Shown here one piece after another: positions 47,151 through 56,346 of a stretch of DNA of 64,000 nt (positions are counted from its first letter, which is position 1; every line of letters begins with the position of its first letter). The notes under the pieces were generated by a model that saw only the letters and a program-made list of their open reading frames with translations, did no database searches and had not been told where the DNA came from. Origin of the DNA: JBKHYJ01 sp046565505 (GTDB lineage Bacteria; Acidobacteriota; Blastocatellia; UBA7656); assembly GCA_046565505.1 (NCBI GenBank), contig JBKHYJ010000080.1, positions 1 through 64,000 of the forward strand, read 5' to 3'. The position numbers were made by a program, and so were the translations under genes.

Positions 47151-48141
47151 AGTTTCTCCTTCGCAAGCTGTATGGACTGGATTGTATCAGCACCTCATCG
47201 GCCCAGTCGCAAGCTTTAAGGAGCTAGGAAACAAACTGATACGTTACGCCGAGCAAGCCCAAGCTAACCGCCAAATCGGGCGACTAAGAGAGTCAGCGCA
47301 GTTATTAACCAATCTCCCCTTGAAAGAATATCAAGTAATAGGCGAGTACTACCTTGCGTGGTGCGATTACAGAAACAACATCGATTCCACAGAAACCTTC
47401 CAGCATGTCGCGGAGTACGCGCCCGGGGTTTACCGCGCACGGGCGATGCAGTCATTGGCGGCCATAGAGGGCCGCAGGCAGGACTATGCGGCCGAGCTCC
47501 GGTGGTTAATCGAGTCCATGAAAATTCACCCGTCGGCGGAGGCATTGCGAGGCATCGCGATTGTAAAGGCGAAGGAAGGCTACCACGAGTCCGCGGTAAG
47601 AGACCTCGAGGCATTACACGGGCTGGCGCAATACAGCGAGCCTATCAGCTATCTCCAATACCTGAACTCGTACGCCGTCGAGCTGGGGGAAGTGGGCCGC
47701 GGGCAGGAAGCTCGAAACGTAAGCCGTATTGTGCTGGCGTCACCGTTTGCCGGCGCTTACCAGGAGTGGCAGGAGACGGCCAATGACCTGAGGGAATCAA
47801 ACAGGCCAATAGTCACCATTAACTCATCACGGCACATTCCTCATAATGTGCTGCTCATGCCGGCGACCGAGCCTGGAAAGACCGCGGCAAGGCTTAACGA
47901 GCCCGCGCGCGTCCTAGACCTCCAAAAGTGGAAGAAGAAAATGGGCAAAGGCAAAAACGGCAGCGGGGAAAAAATAACCGAAGAATTGAACGGGCAACAG
48001 ATGCTCATGCGGATCATGGAAGTCTACATAAGCCATGACACCACGGACGAGCAGCGGCGTAAGATATACCAGTATGCTCTAAAAGTTCTGTCCGTGCCCG
48101 CTAAGCCCGAGCGCCCCGACGGCGATAAGGCAGGGACGTAA
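47119..48141 (+). CDS. helical-repeat (TPR-like) protein, family unknown
   Basis: A 340-residue soluble protein without signal peptide. Residues ~38-220 form consecutive amphipathic helix pairs in TPR-like style: LRESAQLLTNLPLKEYQVIGEYYLAW, AEYAPGVYRARAMQSLAAIEG, YLNSYAVELGEVGRGQEARN. The C-terminal third is basic and low in structure (KWKKKMGKGKNGSG), followed by a short helical end. The ATG at 47119 overlaps the divergent small-peptide gene by 32 bases, so the true start may be further in, for example the TTG at 47182. TPR-like scaffolds usually bind peptides or proteins; a link with the adjacent small peptide is a hypothesis. Confidence 0.65.
   Translation: MSVQTATNRFIVSPSQAVWTGLYQHLIGPVASFKELGNKLIRYAEQAQANRQIGRLRESAQLLTNLPLKEYQVIGEYYLAWCDYRNNIDSTETFQHVAEYAPGVYRARAMQSLAAIEGRRQDYAAELRWLIESMKIHPSAEALRGIAIVKAKEGYHESAVRDLEALHGLAQYSEPISYLQYLNSYAVELGEVGRGQEARNVSRIVLASPFAGAYQEWQETANDLRESNRPIVTINSSRHIPHNVLLMPATEPGKTAARLNEPARVLDLQKWKKKMGKGKNGSGEKITEELNGQQMLMRIMEVYISHDTTDEQRRKIYQYALKVLSVPAKPERPDGDKAGT
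47181..47189 (-). promoter_or_regulatory. extended -10 promoter of the small-peptide gene
   Basis: On the minus strand TGATACAAT forms a TGN-extended -10 box. Transcription would start near 47174, about 24 bases before the ATG at 47150. TTGCGA lies upstream at a non-ideal 20-base spacing. Confidence 0.45.
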
Positions 48142-48303
48142 GCCGCAGAGGTCACGGCAGGAGGCGGCGCGCATGCGCAAGGTACTGCATCAGCCAGAAG
48201 GACGTAGCGTTTGTTATAAAGGTGAGAATCATAACGTCTCCAACCCGCCGGCGGCGCAAAAGATCACCCCCCTTTAACCCGTTCACCGACCCGAAAACGG
48301 GAG

Positions 48304-48407
48304 GAGTCCGCGCGGCGTCCCCGCCCCCGAAAAGGTCCCGCGCGGGGGTATTCGTGACATGGCCTTTTTTACGGCGCTCCGGCGTATGGCGGGACCGGCG
48401 CGGACTC
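48304..48407. repeat. 104-bp inverted repeat abutting the SDR stop codon
   Basis: GAGTCCGCGC (48304-48313) is the exact reverse complement of GCGCGGACTC (48398-48407), and the match continues inward imperfectly (GTCCC / GGGAC). A GC-rich sub-hairpin CCCGCGCGGG lies between the arms near 48338-48347. It may end transcription of the SDR gene or be a small non-coding repeat element. Confidence 0.6.
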
Positions 48408-49223
48408 TTACCCCCTATCGCGGCGCAGGGTCAGGCCGCCATCCACGGTTATGACTTGCCCCGTTATGTAGTTGTCTGGCTCGACCAGCAGGCGGACCGC
48501 GCGGGCCACGTCCTCGGGGCGGCCAAAGCGCGGGATGATATTCTGACCCATGTAAAAATCATACTTGCCGGACTCTATGGACCTCAAAGCCATGCCCGCG
48601 CGGTTGACGCCCGGCGCGACGACGTTCACGCGGATGCCGCCGGGGCCGCCCCACTGCTTAGCCATTACACGCGCGGCCTGAATCAGCGCGGTCTTAGGCC
48701 CCGCGTAGTTAATGCTTGATTCAAAAACCGCCACCGCTTGCATAGTCGAAATCAGAACGATTGCGCCTTCGCATTTGCGCACGCTCATTGACCGCGCCGC
48801 CTCGCGCGCGAGCAGCGTCGGGGCGATGTAGTTCTTGCGCATAGAGTCTTGCATCTCCTCGTCCGTCACCTCGTCGAATTTCACGCGCGCCGGGTCGCCC
48901 GGAAAACAGACCAGCGCGTACAGCCCCGCTCCTATTCCGTCCGCCGCTTCGACGTAGCTCGCCCGCACGGCGGGGTCCGAGATGTCGCCTTCTACCAGGC
49001 GTATGGTTGCCTTGTAACGGGCTTCTAGAGCCTGTTTCAGGGCTTCGGCGCGGGCGCGGTCGCCCCCGTACCCGGCCACTACGGAGGCGCCATCGCGCGC
49101 CAGCAGGGCGGCCGTCGCGCTGCCAAGCCCGCCCGTCGCGCCGGCAACCAGGACTACGCGGCCGGCGAGTGCCCGCTCGCCGAAATCGAAGTTGAATGAG
49201 TCATCTTTACGCGTCACTGCCAT
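48408..49223 (-). CDS. SDR family oxidoreductase (FabG-like)
   Basis: The 271-residue short-chain dehydrogenase/reductase has the dinucleotide-binding loop VAGATGGLGSATA, catalytic Ser in VLISTMQAV, the Y-x-x-x-K pair in NYAGPKTALIQAARV, and the C-terminal VNVVAPGVNRAGM and ITGQVITVDGGLTL as in FabG-type enzymes. Usual SDR length plus a short N-terminal extension (~18 residues). The NN(A)G segment is replaced by ALVCFPGD, which is atypical. Substrate unknown. Confidence 0.88.
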   Translation of the reverse strand: MAVTRKDDSFNFDFGERALAGRVVLVAGATGGLGSATAALLARDGASVVAGYGGDRARAEALKQALEARYKATIRLVEGDISDPAVRASYVEAADGIGAGLYALVCFPGDPARVKFDEVTDEEMQDSMRKNYIAPTLLAREAARSMSVRKCEGAIVLISTMQAVAVFESSINYAGPKTALIQAARVMAKQWGGPGGIRVNVVAPGVNRAGMALRSIESGKYDFYMGQNIIPRFGRPEDVARAVRLLVEPDNYITGQVITVDGGLTLRRDRG

Positions 49224-49277
49224 TGCTCCTGATTGATTTCACTGCCCGCCGGTGTTTGAGGCCACAACTTTTTTTCT

Positions 49278-50768
49278 TCATCCGTCGGCCTTCACACTTA
49301 CTCTTCGCCTCATGTCCCACATCAGCCATGCCAGAGCGGGAAAATAGATGACCCCGCCCAGCCATATCGGTACGCCGGGGTAAATGAGCGGCGTATACCA
49401 CAGCAGGTATAAAAGCACAGACGCGCTCGCCAGGTATAGCCAGCCTGCGCGCGGCACGAAACAGAGATACGGGATGAGCCAGGTGTAGTACCAGGAGTAG
49501 CGCGGCGTGGTTAGAATCAAATAAAACCCTATGAGCGACGCCGCCCCGCGAGCCACCTCCGTCGCGTCGCGCTTTTCTCTGAGCATCCAGCGCACGCCGA
49601 GCGCCGCGAGCGCGGACGCGGCTATTATCACGAAAACAACAGTGGGCAGCGGGATCAACCTTCGCACGACCGTCAGCAGATAGTACCGCGTGCCGTTCTC
49701 AATGAATCCCTCGCCTTCGACGTAGAGGCCCAGGAAGCCAAACACCTTTGCGCCGGCCCCGGCGTAAGGCAGATACGCGAGCGCGACCGTCACGACGAAG
49801 GCGAGCATAAGCCTCAGGTTCGCTCCGCTGAAGAGGCCGCGGACCTGCGAGAGCAACCGCTCGCAGCCCGGAAGGGCGAGCCACGTTGCGCCCTTCCTCA
49901 TGGGGGCCTGAGTCGGGCGCACGGGCTTCGCCACTAGAAACACGGGCAGCAGCAGCGCGGGATAAAACTTGACCAGGGTACTCAGCCCGAGCGTCATGCC
50001 CGCCAGCGAATGTCTTCTGTACGTCCAGGCCACCAGCGCCAGTGCCAGAAAGGCGATGTATGCGGATTCGATATGGCCGCTGTGAGCACCTTCGTAGATG
50101 GGGAGCGGATGCCATGCAAAGATGACCGCCCGCGCCGGCTCCAGGCCGCTGCGCGCTAGGGCGAGCATCAGCGCCAGTGTGGTGATGATGTCGAACAGCG
50201 ACATTGCGAATTTGAAGGAGGCGAAGCTGGATGGGCGGATGTCATAGGCTGCAAGAAAGATGGCTTGCGCCGCCGGGGGGTAAGGCGAGGGCCATGCAAG
50301 GTCCTCCGGGTTTATGTTGCGAAAGATTTTATCGTCCCTGAGGAAGCTCAGCTCCCGGGCCCCCGGGGCGTACAGGTACGGGTTTATGCCGGCCGCCTGT
50401 ACGCGCCCATCCCATATGTAGCGGTAAATATCGCTCGACAGATAAGGGCGCTGCGGGGCCAGCGTCGCCCGCAAAATGATGGCAAAAAAAATCACGACGC
50501 CCAGCGCCGAAAGCGAGGCGGCGCGCGACCGATTCGCGCGGAATCGTATGACCGAGTAACAGGCCAGCGAATACATCGCCAACTGGATTATGAATATGCC
50601 TACGTACGCCGCGACCCATTGCACGAAGCGGTGAAGGTCCCTACCCCAGTAACAGACCCAGGACATCGCCGCGCCTATCGCGAGCAGCGCGAGGGGGAGC
50701 GCGAAAGATGACAGGGACTGCCGCGCCGCGGCGGCCCCGGTCCCAGGCGGTCGGTCGGGTTTAGTCAT
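49278..50768 (-). CDS. polytopic membrane glycosyltransferase (GT87-like mannosyltransferase)
   Basis: The 496-residue protein has about ten to twelve membrane helices and the GT-C-type features SDIYRYIWDGRVQAAGINPY near residues 108-127 (Asp-rich first loop) and WHPLPIYEGAHSGHIESAY. Such enzymes use polyprenyl-phosphate sugars to glycosylate lipids or proteins on the outer face of the membrane. The start at 50768 overlaps the upstream gene by 4 bases (ATGA), so the two are translated as one unit. Confidence 0.8.
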   Translation of the reverse strand: MTKPDRPPGTGAAAARQSLSSFALPLALLAIGAAMSWVCYWGRDLHRFVQWVAAYVGIFIIQLAMYSLACYSVIRFRANRSRAASLSALGVVIFFAIILRATLAPQRPYLSSDIYRYIWDGRVQAAGINPYLYAPGARELSFLRDDKIFRNINPEDLAWPSPYPPAAQAIFLAAYDIRPSSFASFKFAMSLFDIITTLALMLALARSGLEPARAVIFAWHPLPIYEGAHSGHIESAYIAFLALALVAWTYRRHSLAGMTLGLSTLVKFYPALLLPVFLVAKPVRPTQAPMRKGATWLALPGCERLLSQVRGLFSGANLRLMLAFVVTVALAYLPYAGAGAKVFGFLGLYVEGEGFIENGTRYYLLTVVRRLIPLPTVVFVIIAASALAALGVRWMLREKRDATEVARGAASLIGFYLILTTPRYSWYYTWLIPYLCFVPRAGWLYLASASVLLYLLWYTPLIYPGVPIWLGGVIYFPALAWLMWDMRRRVSVKADG

Positions 50769-51526
50769 TTGGTATGCGCGCCGCCGTCGGGCCATCGCGA
50801 AAGTATGAAGTCACGCGTGTTGGTCGCGGCCGAAGAAGGCTCCCCGTCATAAGAGGTACTCGGCCGGGCGTAAGGCGGACGGGCACCTGCGCGCGAAACC
50901 GCATGGCGGCCGGCTTCTATCATTTCGCGCTTCAATCGCTCGAACTCCGCGACGCCATCAACGTCGTACCACCCCGGCAGCAGCGTCACTTCAAGCCCCA
51001 CATCCCGCGCGCTCTCTATAGTCTCTGCCAGCACCCGGGCGCTCGACCAGGTTATCTGCTCGAACAGGCGGCGGTGAAGCCGCTTGAGCCCTATAAGGTA
51101 ATACCCTCCGTCTTCGGCGGGGCCGACCACGACGCGGTCGCCCGGCCGCCTAAGCTCTTCGAGCGCCCGCGCGATATGCTCGCGCGGAAGCGTAGGGCTG
51201 TCCGCATTCATCAGCGTCACAGAGTCGAACCCTTGGCCGAAGAGGTCTTCGAAAGCATAGATCAACCTCTCGCCTAGTCCGCCCCCGCGCTGAGCGAGCA
51301 TGTGTTGGCCGCTTGAGGTTATGCCGTCGAAAAGGCCCTCGGAGCCCGCGGGCGTGTAAGAAACGAAGGCTTCGATTTCGGGGAAGGTCTGGACGAGCGC
51401 GAGCGTGTCTTTTAAAAAGCAGCGGTACAACTCTGTCGCGTCTTCAACAGAAAGCGCGCCATGCAGCCGCGTCTTCACGTGGCCGGGCCGCGGCGCTTTA
51501 GCGGTTACTGCCAGTGCTTGTCGCAT
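50765..51526 (-). CDS. TIGR04282-type glycosyltransferase (DUF2064)
   Basis: The 253-residue protein shows the family features VTAKAPRPGHVKTRL, LGERLIYAFEDLFGQGFDSVTLMNADSPTLP and VGPAEDGGYYLIGL, with Asp in the metal-binding MNADSP. The family name in databases refers to arsenosugar biosynthesis, but no arsenic genes are nearby, so that role should not be assumed. The C-terminal ~45 residues are disordered. The start is uncertain; a longer frame reaches 51634 and would overlap the CDF gene. Coupled to the GT87-like gene downstream. Confidence 0.82.
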   Translation of the reverse strand: MRQALAVTAKAPRPGHVKTRLHGALSVEDATELYRCFLKDTLALVQTFPEIEAFVSYTPAGSEGLFDGITSSGQHMLAQRGGGLGERLIYAFEDLFGQGFDSVTLMNADSPTLPREHIARALEELRRPGDRVVVGPAEDGGYYLIGLKRLHRRLFEQITWSSARVLAETIESARDVGLEVTLLPGWYDVDGVAEFERLKREMIEAGRHAVSRAGARPPYARPSTSYDGEPSSAATNTRDFILSRWPDGGAHTK

Positions 51527-51608
51527 ACGGATAAGGATATGGCGGCGCGGGCGGGGTCGCTCGGGCCCGGCGGCCGGGGTGTGCGAAACGCGCGTGGCTC
51601 GCGGCCCT

Positions 51609-52547
51609 TCACTCGCGCTCACCCCTTCGCACAATCTGGTACAGCTTGCCGGTCCTTACTTCGTCTTCATCATTTGACTCCAGCTGAATCGTCACATGGC
51701 CTATGTTGAACTCTTTTTGCAGTTGTTGCTGGAGGGCCTTGAGCGTCGCCCTGTAAGACGCGCCGGGGCTTATCGTGACATGGGCCGAGAGCGCTTCCTT
51801 GCCGGAGCTGATCGTCCACACGTGGAGGTCATGCACGTCCGTGACTGCCGGAATCTCATGCATAGCATCGACGACCGCGCGGATGTTTATGTGCGAAGGC
51901 GTGCCTTCCAATAGTATGTTCACGGACTCGCGTATGATGTCCCAGGAGCTGTAGATGATCAGCAGGCACATCGCGATGCTGATTATAGGGTCGGCCAAGA
52001 CCCAGCCCCATTTCCAGATAAGCACGCCCGCCGTAATAGCCCCGACCGAGCCGAGCGCGTCGCCGATCACATGCAGGAACGCCCCACGCAGGTTGAGATT
52101 AGACGCCGACGCAGAGTGCAGCAGCCAGGCGCTGATGCCGTTGACCGCAAGCCCCCCCGCGGCGACCAGCGTTAGCTCCAGCCCTTCGACCCTGATCGCG
52201 CCCGGGTTCTTGATGCGCGTGAAGGCTTCATAAAAAATCAGCAGGGAGATGACGACCAGCGCGACGCCGTTCGCCAGCGCGGCCAGTATCTCCATGCGGT
52301 AATAGCCATAAGTCTTCTGAGTCGTGACGGGCCGCGATACGAACCAGGATGCGAGCAGCGCCAGCGCTATCGCCGCAACGTCAGCGAGCATGTGGCCCGC
52401 GTCCGACAGCAGCGCCAGCGAATTCGTCAGGAAGCCGCCGACGACCTCCGCGAACATGTAACAGATCGTGAGCGCGAGCACGACGACGAGCCGCCGGCGA
52501 TTACTGCCGTGGCTGTGGCCGTGCTCGTGATTGTGTTCGGCAGACAT
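51609..52547 (-). CDS. cation diffusion facilitator (zinc-type) efflux transporter
   Basis: The 312-residue inner-membrane protein has a His-rich start (HNHEHGHSH), six predicted helices, the transport-site motifs LLSDAGHMLADVAA (helix 2) and HVIGDALGSVGA (helix 5), and a C-terminal cytoplasmic metal-sensing domain with VHDLHVWTIS and HVTISPGA. The HxxxD/DxxxD pattern matches ZitB/CzcD zinc exporters, which exchange metal for protons. The last ~30 residues are acidic. Confidence 0.93.
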   Translation of the reverse strand: MSAEHNHEHGHSHGSNRRRLVVVLALTICYMFAEVVGGFLTNSLALLSDAGHMLADVAAIALALLASWFVSRPVTTQKTYGYYRMEILAALANGVALVVISLLIFYEAFTRIKNPGAIRVEGLELTLVAAGGLAVNGISAWLLHSASASNLNLRGAFLHVIGDALGSVGAITAGVLIWKWGWVLADPIISIAMCLLIIYSSWDIIRESVNILLEGTPSHINIRAVVDAMHEIPAVTDVHDLHVWTISSGKEALSAHVTISPGASYRATLKALQQQLQKEFNIGHVTIQLESNDEDEVRTGKLYQIVRRGERE

Positions 52548-52625
52548 AAATCAGTAAGCGGCGGGCGGCAGGCGACAGGCACCTGCTGCCACTATTCTCA
52601 TATGGCCGCGCGCCGCCCGCTATTC

Positions 52626-53477
52626 TTATTTCACTCCGAGCAGTTCGACCTCAAAGATGAGAGTCGCGTTCGGCGGGATGACGTTGCCGGCGCCCCTCGA
52701 CCCATAGCCGAGCGCGGCGGGGATGATGAGCCTGCGCTTGCCGCCCACTTTCATGCTCATCACGCCTTCGTCCCAACCCCTGATGACCCGGCCTACCCCT
52801 ATCTGAAAAGTGAACGGCTCGCCCCGGTCACGGGAGCTGTCGAACTTCATCCCGTCCTCAAGCGTCCCCGTGTAATGCACCGTCACCATCTGGCCGGGGC
52901 TAGGGCTTTCGCCCGCGCCCACCACTTCGTCGATGTACTTCAGCCCGGAGGCGGTCGTTACGGTTCCGCGAGGGTCGCCCGCATGCGAAGCATTGCCCTG
53001 CCGCGCGACCCGCGTGTCCTGTGAGGCGATGGCTTGCCATCGGCCGAGCCTTCTGACGAACGTGTCTGTGAATCGGAACGCGCCGCTCGCGTCCTTGCCG
53101 CCGACTGTTAGCTTCCCCGCCCAGCGGCCCGCCACCACACCCGTGTCGCCATAGACCCGCGTCGTGAGGTCTTCAATTTCGTACGAATCGACTTTTATGA
53201 CTTTCGTTACGCCTTCGATGTATTGAGACTTGTTATAGACCTGCCCGTCAACGTCCGTGAAGATAAAATCATTAGCCAGCAGGCGGTCCAGAGCCTGCCG
53301 GTCGCGGGCCTTGAAAGCCTCTGCCCATCGGCGCTCCAGCCCGCTCAGGGCCTCGTTGACGTCGGCGGCGCTCCGGCCGTTCGGGTTGGTCCGGCCCGCC
53401 CTCCTGCCCCTCGCCTGGCCGTGGGCAAGCGACGCGGCCGCGATAATCAGCAGAGTAATTATAAAGATTCGTTTCAC
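52626..53477 (-). CDS. exported DUF4440 - FKBP-type peptidyl-prolyl isomerase fusion
   Basis: The 283-residue product has a signal peptide (~1-20, ending AHGQ), a SnoaL-like DUF4440 domain (~40-160: LERRWAEAFKARDRQALDRL, YGDTGVVAGRW, FVRRLGRWQAIASQ) and a C-terminal FKBP domain (~175-283: MVTVHYTGTLEDGMKFDSS, VIRGWDEGVMSMKVGGKR, GYGSRG, PPNATLIFEVELL) with the aromatic pocket residues retained. FKBP domains speed up prolyl bond isomerisation during folding. Start: GTG at 53477 with GAGGGGGAG just upstream, better than the ATG 27 bases before. The fusion is unusual. Confidence 0.88.
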   Translation of the reverse strand: MKRIFIITLLIIAAASLAHGQARGRRAGRTNPNGRSAADVNEALSGLERRWAEAFKARDRQALDRLLANDFIFTDVDGQVYNKSQYIEGVTKVIKVDSYEIEDLTTRVYGDTGVVAGRWAGKLTVGGKDASGAFRFTDTFVRRLGRWQAIASQDTRVARQGNASHAGDPRGTVTTASGLKYIDEVVGAGESPSPGQMVTVHYTGTLEDGMKFDSSRDRGEPFTFQIGVGRVIRGWDEGVMSMKVGGKRRLIIPAALGYGSRGAGNVIPPNATLIFEVELLGVK

Positions 53478-53643
53478 AGGCTCTCCCCCTCGCAGAAGAA
53501 TCATTACAGCCGGGCGCGGCGTTTTACTTGCGCCTCAGCGCAAAAGTTTATATGCGCCGCGGGGAGCAGGCAAGGTAGAGGGCAAAGCGGCGGGCCGGCC
53601 CATATGGGCTCGCGGCGGGTAAGCGCGTCTCGACGCCTCCCGC

Positions 53644-55347
53644 TTAATGAGCGTTGACGACCTGCGAGGCGACGCCGCCTATGTAGATCAGTTGGTGATT
53701 GGAGTATCCTATGTCTACCGCGGAGTACATCTCGTCGATCAGGCTCGGGCCGAAGCGCGAAAGGAAGTAATAAACATTCAACTCGCGCTCCTGAAGATTC
53801 TTATCCGGGAACAGCGTCGTGTAGGCGCGCTCGACCTGGCGGTAGGCGGTCTCCTCTCGTCGGGCGCTGGCGTGAATGAACCGCGTGCGCAGGTGCTCGA
53901 TCTGGTAGGTGATCTTCGACCGGGCGCGCTCGATCGAGTCGCTGAGGGTGCGGTCGGCGCGGCTGAGCGACTTCGCCATCTTATCCAACTGCTCTTCAAA
54001 CAGCCGCTCCGTCTCGGCGAAGATGTCGGAAGTCTCGCGGTCGAGGCTTTGCTCGACGACCTTCTTGATGGCGGGGTGCAGCCCTTCAAAGAAGTCGCTC
54101 AGCTCGAGCCCGTACTTCCTCATGGTCTTCTGATGGCGGCCTTCTATGAGCGTGAGGCTCGCGCGGGGCAACACGCACGGCTCCTGGCGCCCGAGCGTCT
54201 CGTAGACGGCGCGAATCTGCGCGAAGTAAGCTACCTCGGCCGGGCCGCCGACGTATGCCGCGGTCGGCAGGAGGTAATCCTGCACGACCGGCCTGAGCGT
54301 CACATTCGGGCTGAAGCAGTTGGGGCAGCGCCGGGCAAGCTCTACAAGCTCCTCCCGGCTGAATGATCGCTGCGAGCCTTTGACCTGGAACCGCCCGCCC
54401 GCCTCGGTCATCGCGACGCGGCGGCCATCGTCCATTATGAAGAGCGGCACCATGTCTTCCGACACATGAACCTGCGCGTGATAGCCCGCCCGCTCAAGCT
54501 CCGCGCTGCGCGCGACCAGCGCGCGGGCGATCTCGCCCGACTTCGCGACCGCCTCCGAGTAAAGCGGCGCGGCGACCTGCTTCAACTCTTCGTCAAGCGG
54601 GTCGAGCAGCACCACGCCGTAATTCTTAAGCAGCCTCGCCATCAGTCGCCCGAACGCCTCGGCGAACCCCGCGCCCGCGCCGTAGCTATCGCGCAGGTCG
54701 CGCTCGATGTCGGGCATGAACTCCGATGGCGGAAGCTGCGCGATGAATTCATCAATCGCCCGGCCGATCCCTTCGTCAAGCGTTATGTGGCCAACAGGCA
54801 CCTCCTGCCTGCGGGTCTCCGGCTCGTAACGAACGTCCCTCAAGCGCCCCTCTCTGTCGACAAGGCGGCAGTGATTCACTTCCTCGTAGTCGTGGTCCTC
54901 GCTGGCTATCCAAAACACGGGGACCGCGTCGACGCCCTGCTCGCGCAGGCATGCGGCCAGCTTGATTACTGTAAGCGCCTTGTGGACGGTGTAGAGCGGC
55001 CCGTTGAAAAGCCCCGCCTGCTGGCCGGTAACTACCGCCACGGAGCCGGGGCGGCGAAGCACGTCGATGTGCTCGAACGTCAGGTCCGAAGAGCCCGCGC
55101 GGCGGTTGATGCGTTCGAGCGCGTCGGGCACGCGGGCTCGGTCGAAGTCCTGCCCCCCGACGCGGCGCGCATGTTCGGCGAGCGGCGAGACCGTGCGGCC
55201 ACAGTCGCCATAGAAGCGCGCGACTTTTTCGTAGTCGTATAGAAAGTCGTTGAAGAGCCGGGACGTGCGGGGCATGTCCGTGAAACGAATCGCACTGTCG
55301 AGCCGGCCGGCGGCAGCTTCGAGGTCCCTACATTCGCCTTCGTTCAT
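53644..55347 (-). CDS. bshC: bacillithiol biosynthesis cysteine-adding enzyme BshC
   Basis: BshC adds cysteine to glucosaminyl-malate in the last step of bacillithiol synthesis. The 567-residue protein has the BshC features VVTGQQAGLFNGPLYTVHKALTVIKLA, VFWIASEDHDYEEVNH, CFSPNVTLRPVVQDYLLPTAAYVGGPAEVAYFAQI and a long C-terminal coiled coil (~440-520). It is slightly longer than the ~540 norm because of N-terminal residues. bshA and bshB are not in this window. Confidence 0.93.
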   Translation of the reverse strand: MNEGECRDLEAAAGRLDSAIRFTDMPRTSRLFNDFLYDYEKVARFYGDCGRTVSPLAEHARRVGGQDFDRARVPDALERINRRAGSSDLTFEHIDVLRRPGSVAVVTGQQAGLFNGPLYTVHKALTVIKLAACLREQGVDAVPVFWIASEDHDYEEVNHCRLVDREGRLRDVRYEPETRRQEVPVGHITLDEGIGRAIDEFIAQLPPSEFMPDIERDLRDSYGAGAGFAEAFGRLMARLLKNYGVVLLDPLDEELKQVAAPLYSEAVAKSGEIARALVARSAELERAGYHAQVHVSEDMVPLFIMDDGRRVAMTEAGGRFQVKGSQRSFSREELVELARRCPNCFSPNVTLRPVVQDYLLPTAAYVGGPAEVAYFAQIRAVYETLGRQEPCVLPRASLTLIEGRHQKTMRKYGLELSDFFEGLHPAIKKVVEQSLDRETSDIFAETERLFEEQLDKMAKSLSRADRTLSDSIERARSKITYQIEHLRTRFIHASARREETAYRQVERAYTTLFPDKNLQERELNVYYFLSRFGPSLIDEMYSAVDIGYSNHQLIYIGGVASQVVNAH

Positions 55348-55440
55348 AAACGTGGGAGACGCCCGGCGGTGTCAGTTTTTATGCCCAGAACCTCAAGCTT
55401 CGGATTACTGACACCTGACGTATGGCGTCTAAACTCCTAT

Positions 55441-56346
55441 TCATTCAAAATCCGGGAACAGGCCTGTCCCGCGCACGACGGCTTTGACCCTGGCGGCGTC
55501 TGAATCACTGAGCGGCATGAGCGGCGCCCGCGCCGCGCCGCCCCTCAACCCCGTCATATCCATCGCGGCCTTCAGCCCGGGCACGCCAAGCCCCGCCGTG
55601 ACTATGTGAGAAAGGGGCGACAGGCGATTTTGAAGCTCGCGCGCGCGCACATGGTCGCCGGCGCGTGCGGCTTCATACACCTCGACGCACGCGCGCGGCG
55701 CGGCACAGGCGACGCCCAGTATAGCACCTGTCGCCCCCATAAGAAGCGACGGGTAGAGAATCCCTCCGTTGCCGACCATCACTTTGAACCCCGCGGGGGC
55801 GAGGCGTATCGTCTCACAGATGGCCCCCATATTGCCCGAGCTGTCTTTGACCCCGATGATATTTCCATGCGCCGCGAGCTTGGCGATAGCGGCGGGCTCG
55901 ATCACCACCCCGGTGTTTTGCGGGACGTTATAAACAAGTACCGGGATGGGCGAAGCGTCTGCCACTTCCGCGAAGAACGCCGCAAGCAGGGCTTGGGTCA
56001 TCTGCGACTTGTAGAAGTAAGGGGTGATGACGAGCGCCGCATCAGCCCCGGACGCGGACGCGTTGCGCGCCCCGTTTATCGCGGCGCGGGTAGAAAATTC
56101 GTTCACGCCGGCGATCACTGTGTGCGCGGGGGAGGCGTGACGCCTGATCGTTTCGATGACGCCCGACCGCTCGCCCTGTGTTAAGTGGACCGCCTCGCCA
56201 TTAGACCCGAGCGCGACGTAGCCGGCGAGCCCGGCTTCATTATACCGCTCGACGTTGGCCCGCAGCGCTTCATAATCAACATTACCTCCCCCGTCGAAGG
56301 GGGTAGTCAGCGGCGGCAATATTCCGTTCAGATGAAAATCCCTCAT
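55441..56346 (-). CDS. dihydrodipicolinate synthase / N-acetylneuraminate lyase superfamily protein
   Basis: The 301-residue TIM-barrel protein has GSNGEAVHLTQGER, VLVYNVPQNTGV (catalytic Tyr), and the Schiff-base lysine in IIGVKDSSGNM, followed by VMVGNGGILYPSLLMGATGAI. The first-strand motif is GILPPLTTPF. The G-S-N-G-E loop, in place of G-T-T-G-E of true DapA, matches the 4-hydroxy-2-oxoglutarate aldolase-like group, so the name dapA is not given. Encoded downstream of bshC on the same strand? No: it is transcribed towards it from upstream, 94 bases away, so the two may share a transcript. Confidence 0.85.
   Translation of the reverse strand: MRDFHLNGILPPLTTPFDGGGNVDYEALRANVERYNEAGLAGYVALGSNGEAVHLTQGERSGVIETIRRHASPAHTVIAGVNEFSTRAAINGARNASASGADAALVITPYFYKSQMTQALLAAFFAEVADASPIPVLVYNVPQNTGVVIEPAAIAKLAAHGNIIGVKDSSGNMGAICETIRLAPAGFKVMVGNGGILYPSLLMGATGAILGVACAAPRACVEVYEAARAGDHVRARELQNRLSPLSHIVTAGLGVPGLKAAMDMTGLRGGAARAPLMPLSDSDAARVKAVVRGTGLFPDFE

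Noticed and set aside
50765..51526. Arsenosugar biosynthesis role for the TIGR04282-type protein
   Set aside because: The name comes from co-occurrence with ArsS/ArsM genes in other genomes; none is present here.
55441..56346. Annotation as DapA (lysine biosynthesis)
   Set aside because: The G-S-N-G-E loop in place of G-T-T-G-E and lack of lysine-pathway neighbours make a different lyase of the superfamily more likely.
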